64,000 nucleotides of DNA from Streptomyces sp. 846.5. GTDB taxonomy: Bacteria; Actinomycetota; Actinomycetes; Streptomycetales; Streptomycetaceae. Below, one piece after another: positions 50,341 to 58,845 of this stretch. A program made the translations under genes and the position numbers. The notes beneath the pieces were generated by a model. The model worked only from the letters and a program-made list of their open reading frames with translations, did no database searches and was not told where the DNA came from. The first letter of the stretch is position 1. Every line of letters begins with the position of its first letter. The stretch is from assembly GCF_004365705.1 (NCBI RefSeq), contig NZ_SOBN01000002.1, positions 434,001 through 498,000 on the forward strand, read 5' to 3'.

Positions 50341-51222
50341 TCAGCCGGGGTAGCCTCCGGCTTCGAGGTCGTCGAGCAGGCTCGGGTGGGTGGGCTGCCA
50401 GTCGAACGTCTCCCGGGTGATCGCGCTGGAGGCCCGCTGGTCCAGGGCGAAGACGTTGCCGAGGAATCCGAAGGATTCCGTCGGCACGGCCTCGGTGGGC
50501 AGGCCGAGCCGACGGCCGATGACCTCGGCGATGGCGCGCATGCTGTCGCCTTCGTCGGCGACCGCGTGCACCACGGTGCCGGGAGCGCCCTCCTCCAGGA
50601 CCAGGCGGACGAGCCGGGCCGCGTCCAGACGGTGCACCGCCGGCCAGCGCTGGGCGCCGTCGCCGACATAGCCGGAGACCCTGGTGCGGCGGGCGGCCCC
50701 GATGAGAACCGACGCGAACCCGTACGGCCCGCCCCGGTCGTGGACCGACCGCGGGAGACGGACGACCCCGGAGCGGACGTCCTGACCGGCCAGATCGAGG
50801 ACCGCTTGGGCGTTGCGTCCGCGACCGCCCGTGGGACCCTCGGTCGGCGCCGGGTCTGCTTCGGTCGAGGGGCGACCGGGAACGGCGGGGGTGCCGGACG
50901 CGATGACCAGCGGCTTCCCGGTCCCCTTGAGGGCGGAGCCGAAGGTCTCGACCGCGAGGGTCTCCTCGGCGACGCACCTCGCGAAGTCGCTGAAGTCGTT
51001 GCCGAAGGCGAGGTGGATCACCCCGTCCGTCTCGGCGGCGCCGGCACGCAGGCTCTCGGGATCGTTGAGGTCACCGCGCAGCGCGGTGGCTCCCGCGGTG
51101 GTGACGGCCCGCGCCGAGGCATCGGAGCGAGCCAGGGCGAGAACCTCGTGGCCGGCGGCTACGAGCTCGGGGACGACCGCGGAGCCGATTCCGCCGCTGG
51201 CACCGGTGATGAAGACACGCAT
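50341..51222 (-). CDS. NAD-dependent epimerase/dehydratase family reductase
   Basis: A 293-residue extended SDR. The Rossmann motif FITGASGGIGSAVV is at residues 4-17, followed by VIHLAFGNDFSDF. The usual YxxxK is not clear, so it fits the atypical NmrA/YeeZ-like group. The substrate is unknown. ATG 51222 has GAGGGAG seven bases upstream. It is divergent from a TetR regulator with two operator-like repeats between, so it is probably repressed by that protein. Confidence 0.82.
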   Translation of the reverse strand: MRVFITGASGGIGSAVVPELVAAGHEVLALARSDASARAVTTAGATALRGDLNDPESLRAGAAETDGVIHLAFGNDFSDFARCVAEETLAVETFGSALKGTGKPLVIASGTPAVPGRPSTEADPAPTEGPTGGRGRNAQAVLDLAGQDVRSGVVRLPRSVHDRGGPYGFASVLIGAARRTRVSGYVGDGAQRWPAVHRLDAARLVRLVLEEGAPGTVVHAVADEGDSMRAIAEVIGRRLGLPTEAVPTESFGFLGNVFALDQRASSAITRETFDWQPTHPSLLDDLEAGGYPG

Positions 51223-51237
51223 GGGAGACTCCCTCAA

Positions 51238-51295
51238 GTGATGGGACTATGGTCTCATCACCGTAGCAGAGTGATGGGAACATGGTCCCGTTGAT
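51238..51295. promoter_or_regulatory. two TetR operator copies 33 bp apart
   Basis: GTGATGGGACTATGGTCTCA + TCAC (51238-51261) is a near-palindrome, and GTGATGGGAACATGGTCCCG + TTGAT (51271-51295) repeats it. Starts are 33 bp apart (three helical turns), placing both on the same DNA face. They fill the reductase/TetR divergent promoter. Confidence 0.65.
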
Positions 51296-51306
51296 AGGAT
51301 GCGGCC

Positions 51307-51879
51307 ATGCCCCGATGGGAACCCGACGCGCGCCAGCGCCTTGTCGCCGCCGCGCTGCACCTGTTCTCCGAGCAGGGCTACGACGACACGACCGTCACCG
51401 AGATCGCCGAGCGCGCCGGGCTTACCAAGAGCACCTTCTTCCGGCACTTCCCGGACAAGAAGGACGTGCTCGCCGCCGGCCAGGAGACGCTGTCGCGGCT
51501 CCTGGCCGAGGGCATCGCCGCGGCACCCGAGGACGCCACCCCCCTGACCGCGGTCACTGCCGGGCTCGAACGAGCAACAGCGGTGATGACACCGTTCAAC
51601 CGCGAGCTCGGGCCCCGGCTTCAGGCCGTCATCGCGACCAGCGCCGAACTCCAGGAACGCAACCAGCTCAAGCAGGTCGGCATGGCCGCAGCCATGGCGG
51701 ACGCGCTCCGCGCCCGCGGAGTGAAGGACGTGGTGGCCACCCTGTCCGCCGAGCTGGGCATGCTGGCCTTCAAAGAGGCATACGCCGCCTGGGTCACCAC
51801 GGACAACCAGCAGGAGTTGGGCGAGCTGGCCCGAACAGCCTTGGACCGGCTGCACAACGCGCTCACCGAGCTCGACTGA
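51307..51879 (+). CDS. TetR-family transcriptional regulator
   Basis: A 190-residue TetR protein starting MPRWEPDARQRLVAAALHLF. The HTH is at about residues 9-55 (SEQGYDDTTVTEIAERAGLT, KSTFFRHFPDKKDVL). The ligand domain is all-helical and ends LDRLHNALTELD. ATG 51307 is 12 bases after the second operator copy. It is likely to repress the divergent epimerase-like reductase and itself. It is 38 bp from the convergent second TetR gene. Confidence 0.87.
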   Translation: MPRWEPDARQRLVAAALHLFSEQGYDDTTVTEIAERAGLTKSTFFRHFPDKKDVLAAGQETLSRLLAEGIAAAPEDATPLTAVTAGLERATAVMTPFNRELGPRLQAVIATSAELQERNQLKQVGMAAAMADALRARGVKDVVATLSAELGMLAFKEAYAAWVTTDNQQELGELARTALDRLHNALTELD

Positions 51880-51917
51880 CCGGCCGCCGCGGCGCGCGAC
51901 GGCCGGCCTTCGACGCC

Positions 51918-52460
51918 TCAGTTCCTCCGGTCCTCGCTGACGTCGATCGCGCGGCGCAGGTGGGCCAGGCCGTAGGCGAAGGCGCGGTCGACGTCTCCCC
52001 CGAGCCGGAAGGCGCCGGACAGCTCCATCCCGATGAAACCGGTGGCCCATGCGGTGATCAGGCGCGCGGCTTCGAGTGCGTCCTGCTCGCCTGCGAGTTG
52101 CCGGGACACGCGCAGTACCGGACCGGCGGCGCGAGCCAGCGCCTCGGGCGGTGCGAGCATCGACATCATCAGCCGGAACCCCTCGGGGCGGTCCCGGGCG
52201 AACCTGCGATATCCGTGCACCAACTCCTCGAGCGAGCCGTCGGTCGCCTCAAGCCGCGCGGTCAGATCGTCGATGGTGGCCTCGGCCACCGCGGCCTGCA
52301 GTGCCGCGCGGTCGCGTACATGCTTGTAGAGGGACGGCGCGCGTACTCCGACGCGCTCGGCGACGCTCCGCATCGTCAGTCCCTGTTGACCGCCCGCCTC
52401 CAGGATGTCGCGTCCCGCCGCCACGATCGCACTCAGCGAAGTCTTCTCAGGAGTCGGCAC
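51918..52460 (-). CDS. TetR-family regulator (TetR_C_13/WHG-like)
   Basis: A 180-residue regulator. The HTH is near residues 8-52 (LSAIVAAGRDILEAGGQQG, LTMRSVAERVGVRAPSLYKH). Its C-terminal domain (EELVHGYRRFARDRPEGFRL and AARLITAWATGFIGMELSGA) is the WHG/TetR_C_13 type. GTG 52460 is preceded by AAAGGGCGGACG; an upstream ATG at 52502 is inside the operator and has no ribosome site. It is divergent from an MBL-fold hydrolase, the probable target. Confidence 0.85.
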   Translation of the reverse strand: MPTPEKTSLSAIVAAGRDILEAGGQQGLTMRSVAERVGVRAPSLYKHVRDRAALQAAVAEATIDDLTARLEATDGSLEELVHGYRRFARDRPEGFRLMMSMLAPPEALARAAGPVLRVSRQLAGEQDALEAARLITAWATGFIGMELSGAFRLGGDVDRAFAYGLAHLRRAIDVSEDRRN

Positions 52461-52500
52461 CGTCCGCCCTTTCCGTCCCCCAAAGCTATTGACCGTAGCC

Positions 52501-52527
52501 ATGATAGCTACCTATCGTAGCCATCAT
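52501..52527. promoter_or_regulatory. 11-5-11 inverted repeat in the TetR/MBL divergent promoter
   Basis: ATGATAGCTAC-CTATC-GTAGCCATCAT is an inverted repeat with one mismatch. A further GTAGCCATGAT half lies at 52495-52505. It is 29 bp upstream of the MBL hydrolase ATG and 41 bp upstream of the TetR GTG, so one repressor could cover both promoters. Confidence 0.7.
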
Positions 52528-52555
52528 ACTGCCCGGAACCCACGAAGGAAAAACC

Positions 52556-53269
52556 ATGAAGCTCGCTCCGCACCTGCACCGCCTCGGCAACGACGTGGTG
52601 GCGTGCTACCTGATCGACACCCCCGAAGGAATCACCCTCGTCGACGCGGGCCTCCCCGGCCACTGGAGCGACCTGCAGCGCGAGCTGCAGTCCCTGGGGA
52701 AGACCGCCGGCGACATCCGCGGACTCGTGCTGACCCACGGGGACTCCGACCACATCGGATTCGCCGAACGCCTGCGGCGTGAGCACGGGGTGCCGGTCTT
52801 CGTGCATGCCGCCGACGCCGTCCGCGCCCGTACCGGTGAGAAGCCCAAGACCGCGTTCGGCCCCATGCGGATCGGCCCCACGCTCGGCTTCTTCGGGTAC
52901 TCCATCCGCAAGAACGGCCTGCGTACCCAGTACATCCAGGAGGTGACCGAGATCGCCGGAGGCGAAACCCTGGACCTTCCCGGAAGCCCGGTGATCGTGC
53001 AGATGCCGGGACACTCGCCGGGCAGCGTCGCGGTGCATGTGCCGCTCGCCGACGCCGTCTTCGTCGGGGACGCCCTGACGACCCGGCACGTGCTGACCGG
53101 GCGCACCGGCCCGCAGCCCGCGCCGTTCACGGACGATCCGGCCGAGGCGCTCGCCTCACTCGAAAGGATCGCCGGGCTGCAGGCCTCCTGGGTTCTCCCC
53201 GGCCACGGCGCCCCCTCGCACGCGTCCCCGGCCGAGGTGACCGAGGCGGTCAAGCAGGCCGGCGCGTAG
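52556..53269 (+). CDS. metallo-beta-lactamase-fold hydrolase
   Basis: A 237-residue MBL protein. The metal motif is THGDSDH (about residues 61-67), an HxDxDH form lacking the middle His's usual partner: T-H-G-D-S-D-H. Then MPGHSPGSVAV (about 150-160), VFVGDALTTR and a late PGHG complete the site. It is likely an active hydrolase of esters, lactones or thioesters. GAAGGAAAAACC precedes ATG 52556. It is divergent from a TetR regulator and probably inducible by its substrate. Confidence 0.85.
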   Translation: MKLAPHLHRLGNDVVACYLIDTPEGITLVDAGLPGHWSDLQRELQSLGKTAGDIRGLVLTHGDSDHIGFAERLRREHGVPVFVHAADAVRARTGEKPKTAFGPMRIGPTLGFFGYSIRKNGLRTQYIQEVTEIAGGETLDLPGSPVIVQMPGHSPGSVAVHVPLADAVFVGDALTTRHVLTGRTGPQPAPFTDDPAEALASLERIAGLQASWVLPGHGAPSHASPAEVTEAVKQAGA

Positions 53270-53338
53270 CCGGGTGTCCCTGGACGTCGGTACCGGCCCG
53301 GGTGGGTCCCCCTGCACGGCGCGTGATCGGCCGTCATC

Positions 53339-54154
53339 TCAGCGATAGACCTGGATGCGGTCGATCGACATGGTGATCGGGTGGGTCGAGGTCGGGAATC
53401 GTCCGGGCTGGGCCGAGACGCTGAGGTTGGCGATCAGATAGGCGTGCCAGTGGGCGCCGACGCCGGTGTGGTCGCTCTGGGCGAGGCGCAGGCTGTGAGT
53501 GTCGTCGCCGAGGTACCAGCTGACGTCGGTCGCGCCGAAGCGCACGGCGACGGTGATCCACCTGCCGAAGCCCACCAGCGGCGAGTGGACAAAGGCAAAG
53601 GTGTCCGCGCCCTCGGAGTGGTTGGCGAACTCGACGATGTCGGGCGTCTCGCTGTGCCACTCCATGAGGTCCACCTCGTTGCCGCCGCGCCAGGTCCACA
53701 CGCCCGGCCAGGCGCCGTGGCCTCCGCCGTCCAGGCGGCCGGGGAGCTTCATCCGGACCAGTGCGTAGTCGCCGGTCCGCAGCTGGAACCCGTTGCCGCC
53801 GTTGGCACCTGAACGCCAGGGCTCCGTGCTCAGCAGACCGGTCTGCCAGGAGCCATGGGCGCTCCTGGCAGTGGCCGTCACCTTCAGCACGCCCCGGCTG
53901 ATCTTCATCGCGGACGGGTCGAGCCGATCGAGCTTGAAGTCCCTGCGGTCGCTCGTCCCGTCCGCGTAGGCGGTGGTGGAGTCGGCCCACACCGCGCCGC
54001 GGTGCCCCCAGCTCTGCGACCCGAACTGCTCGTCGAAGACCAGGGCCTGATGCTGCGCCACTCCTGCCCGGGCCCCCGGAGCGGGGAGGAGCAGGGCCGC
54101 CAGCACTGCTGCGGTCAGTCCGCACAGGACGGATGCATGTGGCACGGCGCGCAT
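53339..54154 (-). CDS. secreted GH16-like glycoside hydrolase
   Basis: A 271-residue protein. The signal peptide (about 1-30) ends GARAG. The GH16 jelly roll has the catalytic ExDxxE in GGNEVDLMEWHSE (about residues 155-167), preceded by HGAWPGVWTWRG. The domain is short and has no binding module. It probably acts on beta-glucan or related glycans. ATG 54154 is preceded by GGGAGCGAT. It follows the GH-A gene in the same direction, after a hairpin, so it may have its own promoter. Confidence 0.82.
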   Translation of the reverse strand: MRAVPHASVLCGLTAAVLAALLLPAPGARAGVAQHQALVFDEQFGSQSWGHRGAVWADSTTAYADGTSDRRDFKLDRLDPSAMKISRGVLKVTATARSAHGSWQTGLLSTEPWRSGANGGNGFQLRTGDYALVRMKLPGRLDGGGHGAWPGVWTWRGGNEVDLMEWHSETPDIVEFANHSEGADTFAFVHSPLVGFGRWITVAVRFGATDVSWYLGDDTHSLRLAQSDHTGVGAHWHAYLIANLSVSAQPGRFPTSTHPITMSIDRIQVYR

Positions 54155-54275
54155 ATCGCTCCCGGTTTTGGTTGAGGTGAGCCAGAGGAACCGGATCGAT
54201 CCTCTCCCTCATTTCCCTGGAGCGAACGACGCGACTCCGCGGTGGTCCCCTGTTCGGCCCAGTCGGCGTGACCGC

Positions 54276-54307
54276 GGCCCCGTCCGCCGACGGCGACGGA
54301 CGGGGCC
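54276..54307. terminator. 11-bp hairpin after the GH-A gene
   Basis: GGCCCCGTCCG (54276-54286) pairs perfectly with 54297-54307 around a ten-base loop. It is 24 bp beyond the stop of the leftward GH-A gene. No T-tract. Confidence 0.65.
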
Positions 54308-54330
54308 ACGGGTCGGCCGAAAGTGACCGG

Positions 54331-56160
54331 TCAGGCCTTGCCGGTCAACCGCCAGATCTGGTTCTTCTTGGTGGCCAGCGCGCTCGCCGCATCGCAGGTC
54401 CACTGGTGGATCAGCGCGCCGGGGGCGGTGGAGACACCGGTGACGTCCACGCACTTGCCGCTGTTGACGGCCACGAGCTGGTAGTCCTGGCTGTTGCCGA
54501 GCGCGGTGACGGGCTGGAGCGTGAACTCCTGGTTGGTGCCGCCGTTGCAGGTCCACTGGTCGACGGCGGCGCCCTCAGCGGTGGAAGCGCCGAGGATGTC
54601 CAGGCACTTGCCGCTGAGTTCGTTGACGACGGTATAGGTGTTGGCCACTCCGGCGACCGGCTTGAAGTCGAGCATCTGCTGGTACCCGCCCTCGCAGTTG
54701 TACTGCTGGTACTGGGTGCCGTTGGCGGTGCTGAGGTTGGTGTCGTCCAGGCACTGGTTGCCACCGTTCTCGCTGATCGCGACGGTGGAGATGGTGGTGT
54801 TGGTCGGCGGCAGCAGGGTGATGGTGTAGCCGTCGCGGGAGTCGGTCCACGGGACGGTCAGCGAGGCGCTGTTGGAGCTGACCGTGAGGTTGGTGTCCGA
54901 GACGGTGACCGGTCCGTTCATGGCCGCGCCGCTGATGTAGGGCAGGCGCTGCAGGATCGCGCGGACCTGCCCGCCGGAGACCACGGAGGTGGTGTTCAGG
55001 CCGGTCAGGTTGACGGTGACATTGCCGGTGTTGCCGTTGCTGCCGAGCAGGATCTTGGCGTTGCCGGCGGTGTTGTCCTTGGTGGCGAAGCCGTCGGTGT
55101 TGGTGCCGGGGATGAAGTTGACGATGTTCCCGGTCTGCGAGCCGTAGAAGCGGTAGGTGAACCACTCGCCCTTGGGCAGGTACTGTCCGGCGCTGTTCTT
55201 GGTGAGCAGCGCCGCCTCGTCGTCGTGCAGGGCCGTGCCGGAGGCCCAGTTGCCGCGCAGGCCGTCGGCGCCCGCGCGCTCCAGGCGGGAGATGAACCAG
55301 CCGCCTCCGCCCGGGGTCTGCATGGAGGCGGTGGCGTACTCGTTGATCTGGTAGGGCCGGGTGTTGGTCAGCCCGTAGCTCGACAGCAGGGTGTTGGCCG
55401 CCGAGGCGTCGGTGACGGGGTCCCCGGGTTCGTCGTGCCAGCTGTAGATGTCGGGGGCGACGTTGTTGGCCTTGACGTAGGCCAGGTAGGTCTTCCACCA
55501 GGTGTTGCTCGAACTGGGCTGGCCGGCGCTGCTGGGGCCGACGATGAGCTGGCTGGGGAAGGCGGCGCGGACGGCGGCGTAGAAACGGGACCACATCGCC
55601 AGGTACTGGGTCTGGGTGCGGGCCCAGAACCCGCTGCCGTCGGGCTCGTTCCACAGGTCCCACTGGACGGTCATGCTGTTGGCCTTGACGTCCCCGATGA
55701 GCTGGGTGACGAAGGCGTCGAACGCGGTCCAGTCGCCGTTGTCGCCGGGGAAGGCCTGGCTGGTGGTGCCGTCGGCACCCCAGAGGTCGTGCGGGAGGAT
55801 CACGAAGGTGCCGCCCAGCGCGGCGGTGCGCTTGTACTGGGCCAGGGTGGAGGCCCAACGGGTCTGGTAGTCGGCCAGGCTGGTGGCGTAGCCGCCGCTG
55901 TTGAGCTGGGCGCCGCCGGCGCGCATGAAGTGCCACTTGATGTCGGTGTAGAAGTGGTCCTGGGGCAGCGACCCGGTGGGGGTCATCCCGTAGATGGTGC
56001 CCGAGGCGTGGTAGCTGGGGGCGCCGCCGGCGGTGGCGAAGGCGACGGTGACGCTGGTGTCGGCGGCGTGCGCGGTGGTGGCGGGCAGGATCCCGGCGGC
56101 CAGGATTCCGGTGGCCAGGGCGGCGAGGGGGACGGTCAGTCTGCGGCGGTGCGGATGCAT
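54331..56160 (-). CDS. secreted clan GH-A glycosidase with RICIN domain
   Basis: A 609-residue enzyme. The signal peptide (about 1-33) ends TTAHAADT. The TIM-barrel has the probable acid/base Glu in WDLWNEPDGSGFW (about 165-177) and the probable nucleophile Glu in PYQINEYATAS (about 267-277). This spacing fits GH39/GH5-like clan GH-A. A beta-sandwich follows (about 370-465), then a C-terminal RICIN-like trefoil (about 470-609) with LDDTN, CLDILG and CVDVTG repeats. It has retaining activity on a beta-glycoside; the substrate is not predictable. ATG 56160 has GGGAG seven bases upstream. It follows the GH63-like gene by 47 bp. Confidence 0.8.
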   Translation of the reverse strand: MHPHRRRLTVPLAALATGILAAGILPATTAHAADTSVTVAFATAGGAPSYHASGTIYGMTPTGSLPQDHFYTDIKWHFMRAGGAQLNSGGYATSLADYQTRWASTLAQYKRTAALGGTFVILPHDLWGADGTTSQAFPGDNGDWTAFDAFVTQLIGDVKANSMTVQWDLWNEPDGSGFWARTQTQYLAMWSRFYAAVRAAFPSQLIVGPSSAGQPSSSNTWWKTYLAYVKANNVAPDIYSWHDEPGDPVTDASAANTLLSSYGLTNTRPYQINEYATASMQTPGGGGWFISRLERAGADGLRGNWASGTALHDDEAALLTKNSAGQYLPKGEWFTYRFYGSQTGNIVNFIPGTNTDGFATKDNTAGNAKILLGSNGNTGNVTVNLTGLNTTSVVSGGQVRAILQRLPYISGAAMNGPVTVSDTNLTVSSNSASLTVPWTDSRDGYTITLLPPTNTTISTVAISENGGNQCLDDTNLSTANGTQYQQYNCEGGYQQMLDFKPVAGVANTYTVVNELSGKCLDILGASTAEGAAVDQWTCNGGTNQEFTLQPVTALGNSQDYQLVAVNSGKCVDVTGVSTAPGALIHQWTCDAASALATKKNQIWRLTGKA

Positions 56161-56207
56161 GGCGGCTCTCCCGACTGGTTGGGGGGTTGTTGGTGGCGGC
56201 GGCGGAC

Positions 56208-57983
56208 CTACCGGTGCAGGGCGCTCCGGTGGCCGTCGTTCTGGGGGTGGGTGCGCCGGATGTGATCGTCGGCAAGCAGCAGGTAACTGCTGGCGGTCCA
56301 GGTGTAGGCGCGGTCGCGCAGCCCCTGGCCGGTGCGGGCGTCGAAGTTCTCGGCGAAGCCGAACTCCTCGCACAGCCGCCGGAACCGGGAGCTGACGGTG
56401 TCGGCGAGTTGAATGTGGCCGGCCCGGCGAAGGCCGTCCTCGATCAGGACGGTGGACGGGGCCCAGATCGGGCCGCGCCAGTAGCCGTCCGCCTCATAGT
56501 GGGGCGAGTCGGGGTGCTCGGTGGCCAGGCCGTGTTCGGTCAGGTGGCCGGCGATCCGCTCGGCGAGTGCGGCGCTGATGTCCCGGGGCAGGTGCTCGCC
56601 CAGCACGATCGGCAGGAGGTCGAGCAGGCTGCGGCTGCCGGAGCTCTCGCCGGTGTGCGGCGACCGCGCCAGGAACCGCTCTCCGTCCCACAGTTGGTCG
56701 ACGAGGGCGTCCAGCACGGTGGTAGCGGTGGCGCCGAACTCGGCGGCGTCGCCCAGGTGCCCGAGCTCGCCGGCCAGCAGCGCGAGTTCCTTCAACTGCA
56801 GGACCAGCAACGCGGCTAGGTCAGGGGTGACCAGAACGCGGTGCGGGTCAAAGGTGGTGGCGTTGTCCCAGCCGCTGTCGTTGCCGTGCTGGTAGTGCGG
56901 GAGCGCCTCACCGGGGGTGCGGCGGGCATCGAGCCAGAACCGGGTCCAACTCTTCAGTCGCCGGTACGCGCTGTCGAGTTGGTCAGCGTCCAGCGGGCGG
57001 GGCAGGCGCTCGCGCAGGCGGCGCAGCGCCCACCCGTGGACGGGCGGCTTGACGAAGTTGTAGAGCACTTCGGAGTGGGTGACCGAGTCCGGCAGCGCTC
57101 CGGTCTCGTCCTGGTGGTCGAAGGGCAACTGGAACTGGTCCCAGGAGAGTTCGGGAGCGGCGCGGGCCAGGGCCAGGGAGTTGAAGCAGTGGTCCCAGCT
57201 CCACACCTTGTCCATCCAGTGCTTGGACATCAGCACCCCGGGCCTGCGCAGGAAGCCGTCGGGACGCACGGTGGCGGACCACAACACATAGGCGGCCAGA
57301 TCGGCGGCGGGCGCCACCCCCGCCAGCGGGGTGGACAGGCCGGCCGCGAAGTCGTCGAACGCCAGGCGGGCCCGGTCCGCCGTCGTGCTGAAGTCCTGTG
57401 CGGGGGCGTAGGGGTGGCGGGCGCTGTCCATCTCCTCCAGCACGGCCTCCCAGTGCGGGGCGCCGTGCAGGGTGAGTCGGCGGTCGCTCCCGGCCAGGCC
57501 CTCGGCGCCGACGACCTCGCCCACGCCGCCGGCCAGGAGGGTGATCCGGTAGCGGCGCCCGGTCTCGTAGGAGCTGAACTGATAGGAGCCGTCGACGGGG
57601 CTGCGGAAGAAGTAGGTGCCGGTGAACGGGGTGAGCCGGCCCTCGGCGGGACTGACGGCCAGGTCCAGGCCGTGGCCGCGCAACCGCAGGGTGTCCGCGT
57701 CCTGGTAGACGATCTCGATGCGGCCCTCGCCGCTGCTCGCCGTCAGCATGCCCGGCGTGGGCCGCCAGTCGGCAGCAGCGCGCTCGCCGGTGTCGGGGAG
57801 TTGGGGCACCAGGCGCAGGACCGGGTGCATGCCGTTCTTGTGGGAGACCAGGTGCAGGTCGGACGAGCGGGTGTGCAGAGCGGTGACCGGCGAGAGGTCG
57901 AACCAGGACCCGTAGTGGCTGAACGGTATGTCCTCTAGGGCGAACGTCGGGCCGTGGGCGGAGTCGGTCAAGGCAGAGCTCAC
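56208..57983 (-). CDS. cytoplasmic GH63-like glucosidase (MGH1-type)
   Basis: A 591-residue protein without signal peptide. The C-terminal (alpha/alpha)6 barrel (about 240-591) carries WSWDHCFNSLALA, HGNDSGWDNATTF, GYWRGPIWAPSTVLIEDGL and FAENFDARTGQGLRDRAYTW, the pattern of GH63-like/mannosylglycerate-hydrolase and amylo-1,6-glucosidase proteins. The N-terminal half is a beta-sandwich. It probably cleaves the imported oligosaccharide. The start is GTG 57983 with a weak ribosome site. It follows the permease gene by 49 bp, so it is part of the ABC sugar operon. Confidence 0.8.
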   Translation of the reverse strand: MSSALTDSAHGPTFALEDIPFSHYGSWFDLSPVTALHTRSSDLHLVSHKNGMHPVLRLVPQLPDTGERAAADWRPTPGMLTASSGEGRIEIVYQDADTLRLRGHGLDLAVSPAEGRLTPFTGTYFFRSPVDGSYQFSSYETGRRYRITLLAGGVGEVVGAEGLAGSDRRLTLHGAPHWEAVLEEMDSARHPYAPAQDFSTTADRARLAFDDFAAGLSTPLAGVAPAADLAAYVLWSATVRPDGFLRRPGVLMSKHWMDKVWSWDHCFNSLALARAAPELSWDQFQLPFDHQDETGALPDSVTHSEVLYNFVKPPVHGWALRRLRERLPRPLDADQLDSAYRRLKSWTRFWLDARRTPGEALPHYQHGNDSGWDNATTFDPHRVLVTPDLAALLVLQLKELALLAGELGHLGDAAEFGATATTVLDALVDQLWDGERFLARSPHTGESSGSRSLLDLLPIVLGEHLPRDISAALAERIAGHLTEHGLATEHPDSPHYEADGYWRGPIWAPSTVLIEDGLRRAGHIQLADTVSSRFRRLCEEFGFAENFDARTGQGLRDRAYTWTASSYLLLADDHIRRTHPQNDGHRSALHR

Positions 57984-58032
57984 TTCGTGTGGTGTGGGGC
58001 CGCGAGCGGAAGGGACAACGGGGGGCGGGGGA

Positions 58033-58845
58033 TCAGTCCTTGACCGCTCCCGTGGTCACCCCTGCGGCGACGTAGCGCTGGGCGAGCACGAGGATGACCG
58101 CGGCGGGGATCGAGGCCACCACGGCGGTAGCCATGATCGCGTTCCACTGCTGGTTGTTGTTGCCGATGTAGTGGTAGATGCCCAGCGTGATGGGCTGGTT
58201 GGCGCCGCCGTTGTCGAGGGTGCTGGCGAAGACGAAGTCGGACCAGGACCACAGGAACGCGAACAGCGATACGGTGACGACCGCGTTGCGGCTCATCGGC
58301 AGCACGATCGACCAGTAGCTGCGGATCGGTCCCGCTCCGTCGATCTGGGCGGCCTGCAGCAGTTCCCCGGGGATGCCCGACATGAACGCGGTGAAGATGA
58401 GGACGGCGAAGGGGACGGCCAGGGTCGAGTCGGCGACGATCAGGCCGGGGACGGAGTCCATCAACCCGAGGCTCAGGTAGATGGCGTAGAAGCCCATCGC
58501 CATGATGATCCCGGGGATCATCTGGGCCACCAGCATCAGGAAGCCGACCAGGCCGCCGCCGCGTGGCCGCAGCTTCGCCAGCGCGTAGCCGGCCGGCGCC
58601 GCGAGCGCGACCGTCAGCACCACGGTCCCCAGACCGATCGTCAGACTGGTCCCCAGGTAGGGAAGTTGCTGAGCGAGGACCAGGCGGTAGCCCTCCAGCG
58701 TGCCGTGCAGAGGCACCAGGTCGGGCGTGGTGCTGCGCATGTTCTGGTCGCGGGTCAGCGAGACGTTGACCATCCAGTAGACCGGGAACAGCATGACCGC
58801 GGTGAACACCAGGCCCAGGGTGGTCTTCCACCATGCCCGGCTCAT
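58033..58845 (-). CDS. ABC sugar transporter permease (MalG-type)
   Basis: A 270-residue inner-membrane subunit with six helices. The EAA-loop motif is in ELLQAAQIDGAGPIRSYWSI near residues 175-194, followed by VLPMSRNAVVTVSLFAFLW. Its ATG overlaps the stop of the first permease gene (ATGA). Together they import a sugar delivered by the binding protein. The ATPase (MsiK-type, shared) is not encoded here, as is usual in streptomycetes. Confidence 0.9.
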   Translation of the reverse strand: MSRAWWKTTLGLVFTAVMLFPVYWMVNVSLTRDQNMRSTTPDLVPLHGTLEGYRLVLAQQLPYLGTSLTIGLGTVVLTVALAAPAGYALAKLRPRGGGLVGFLMLVAQMIPGIIMAMGFYAIYLSLGLMDSVPGLIVADSTLAVPFAVLIFTAFMSGIPGELLQAAQIDGAGPIRSYWSIVLPMSRNAVVTVSLFAFLWSWSDFVFASTLDNGGANQPITLGIYHYIGNNNQQWNAIMATAVVASIPAAVILVLAQRYVAAGVTTGAVKD

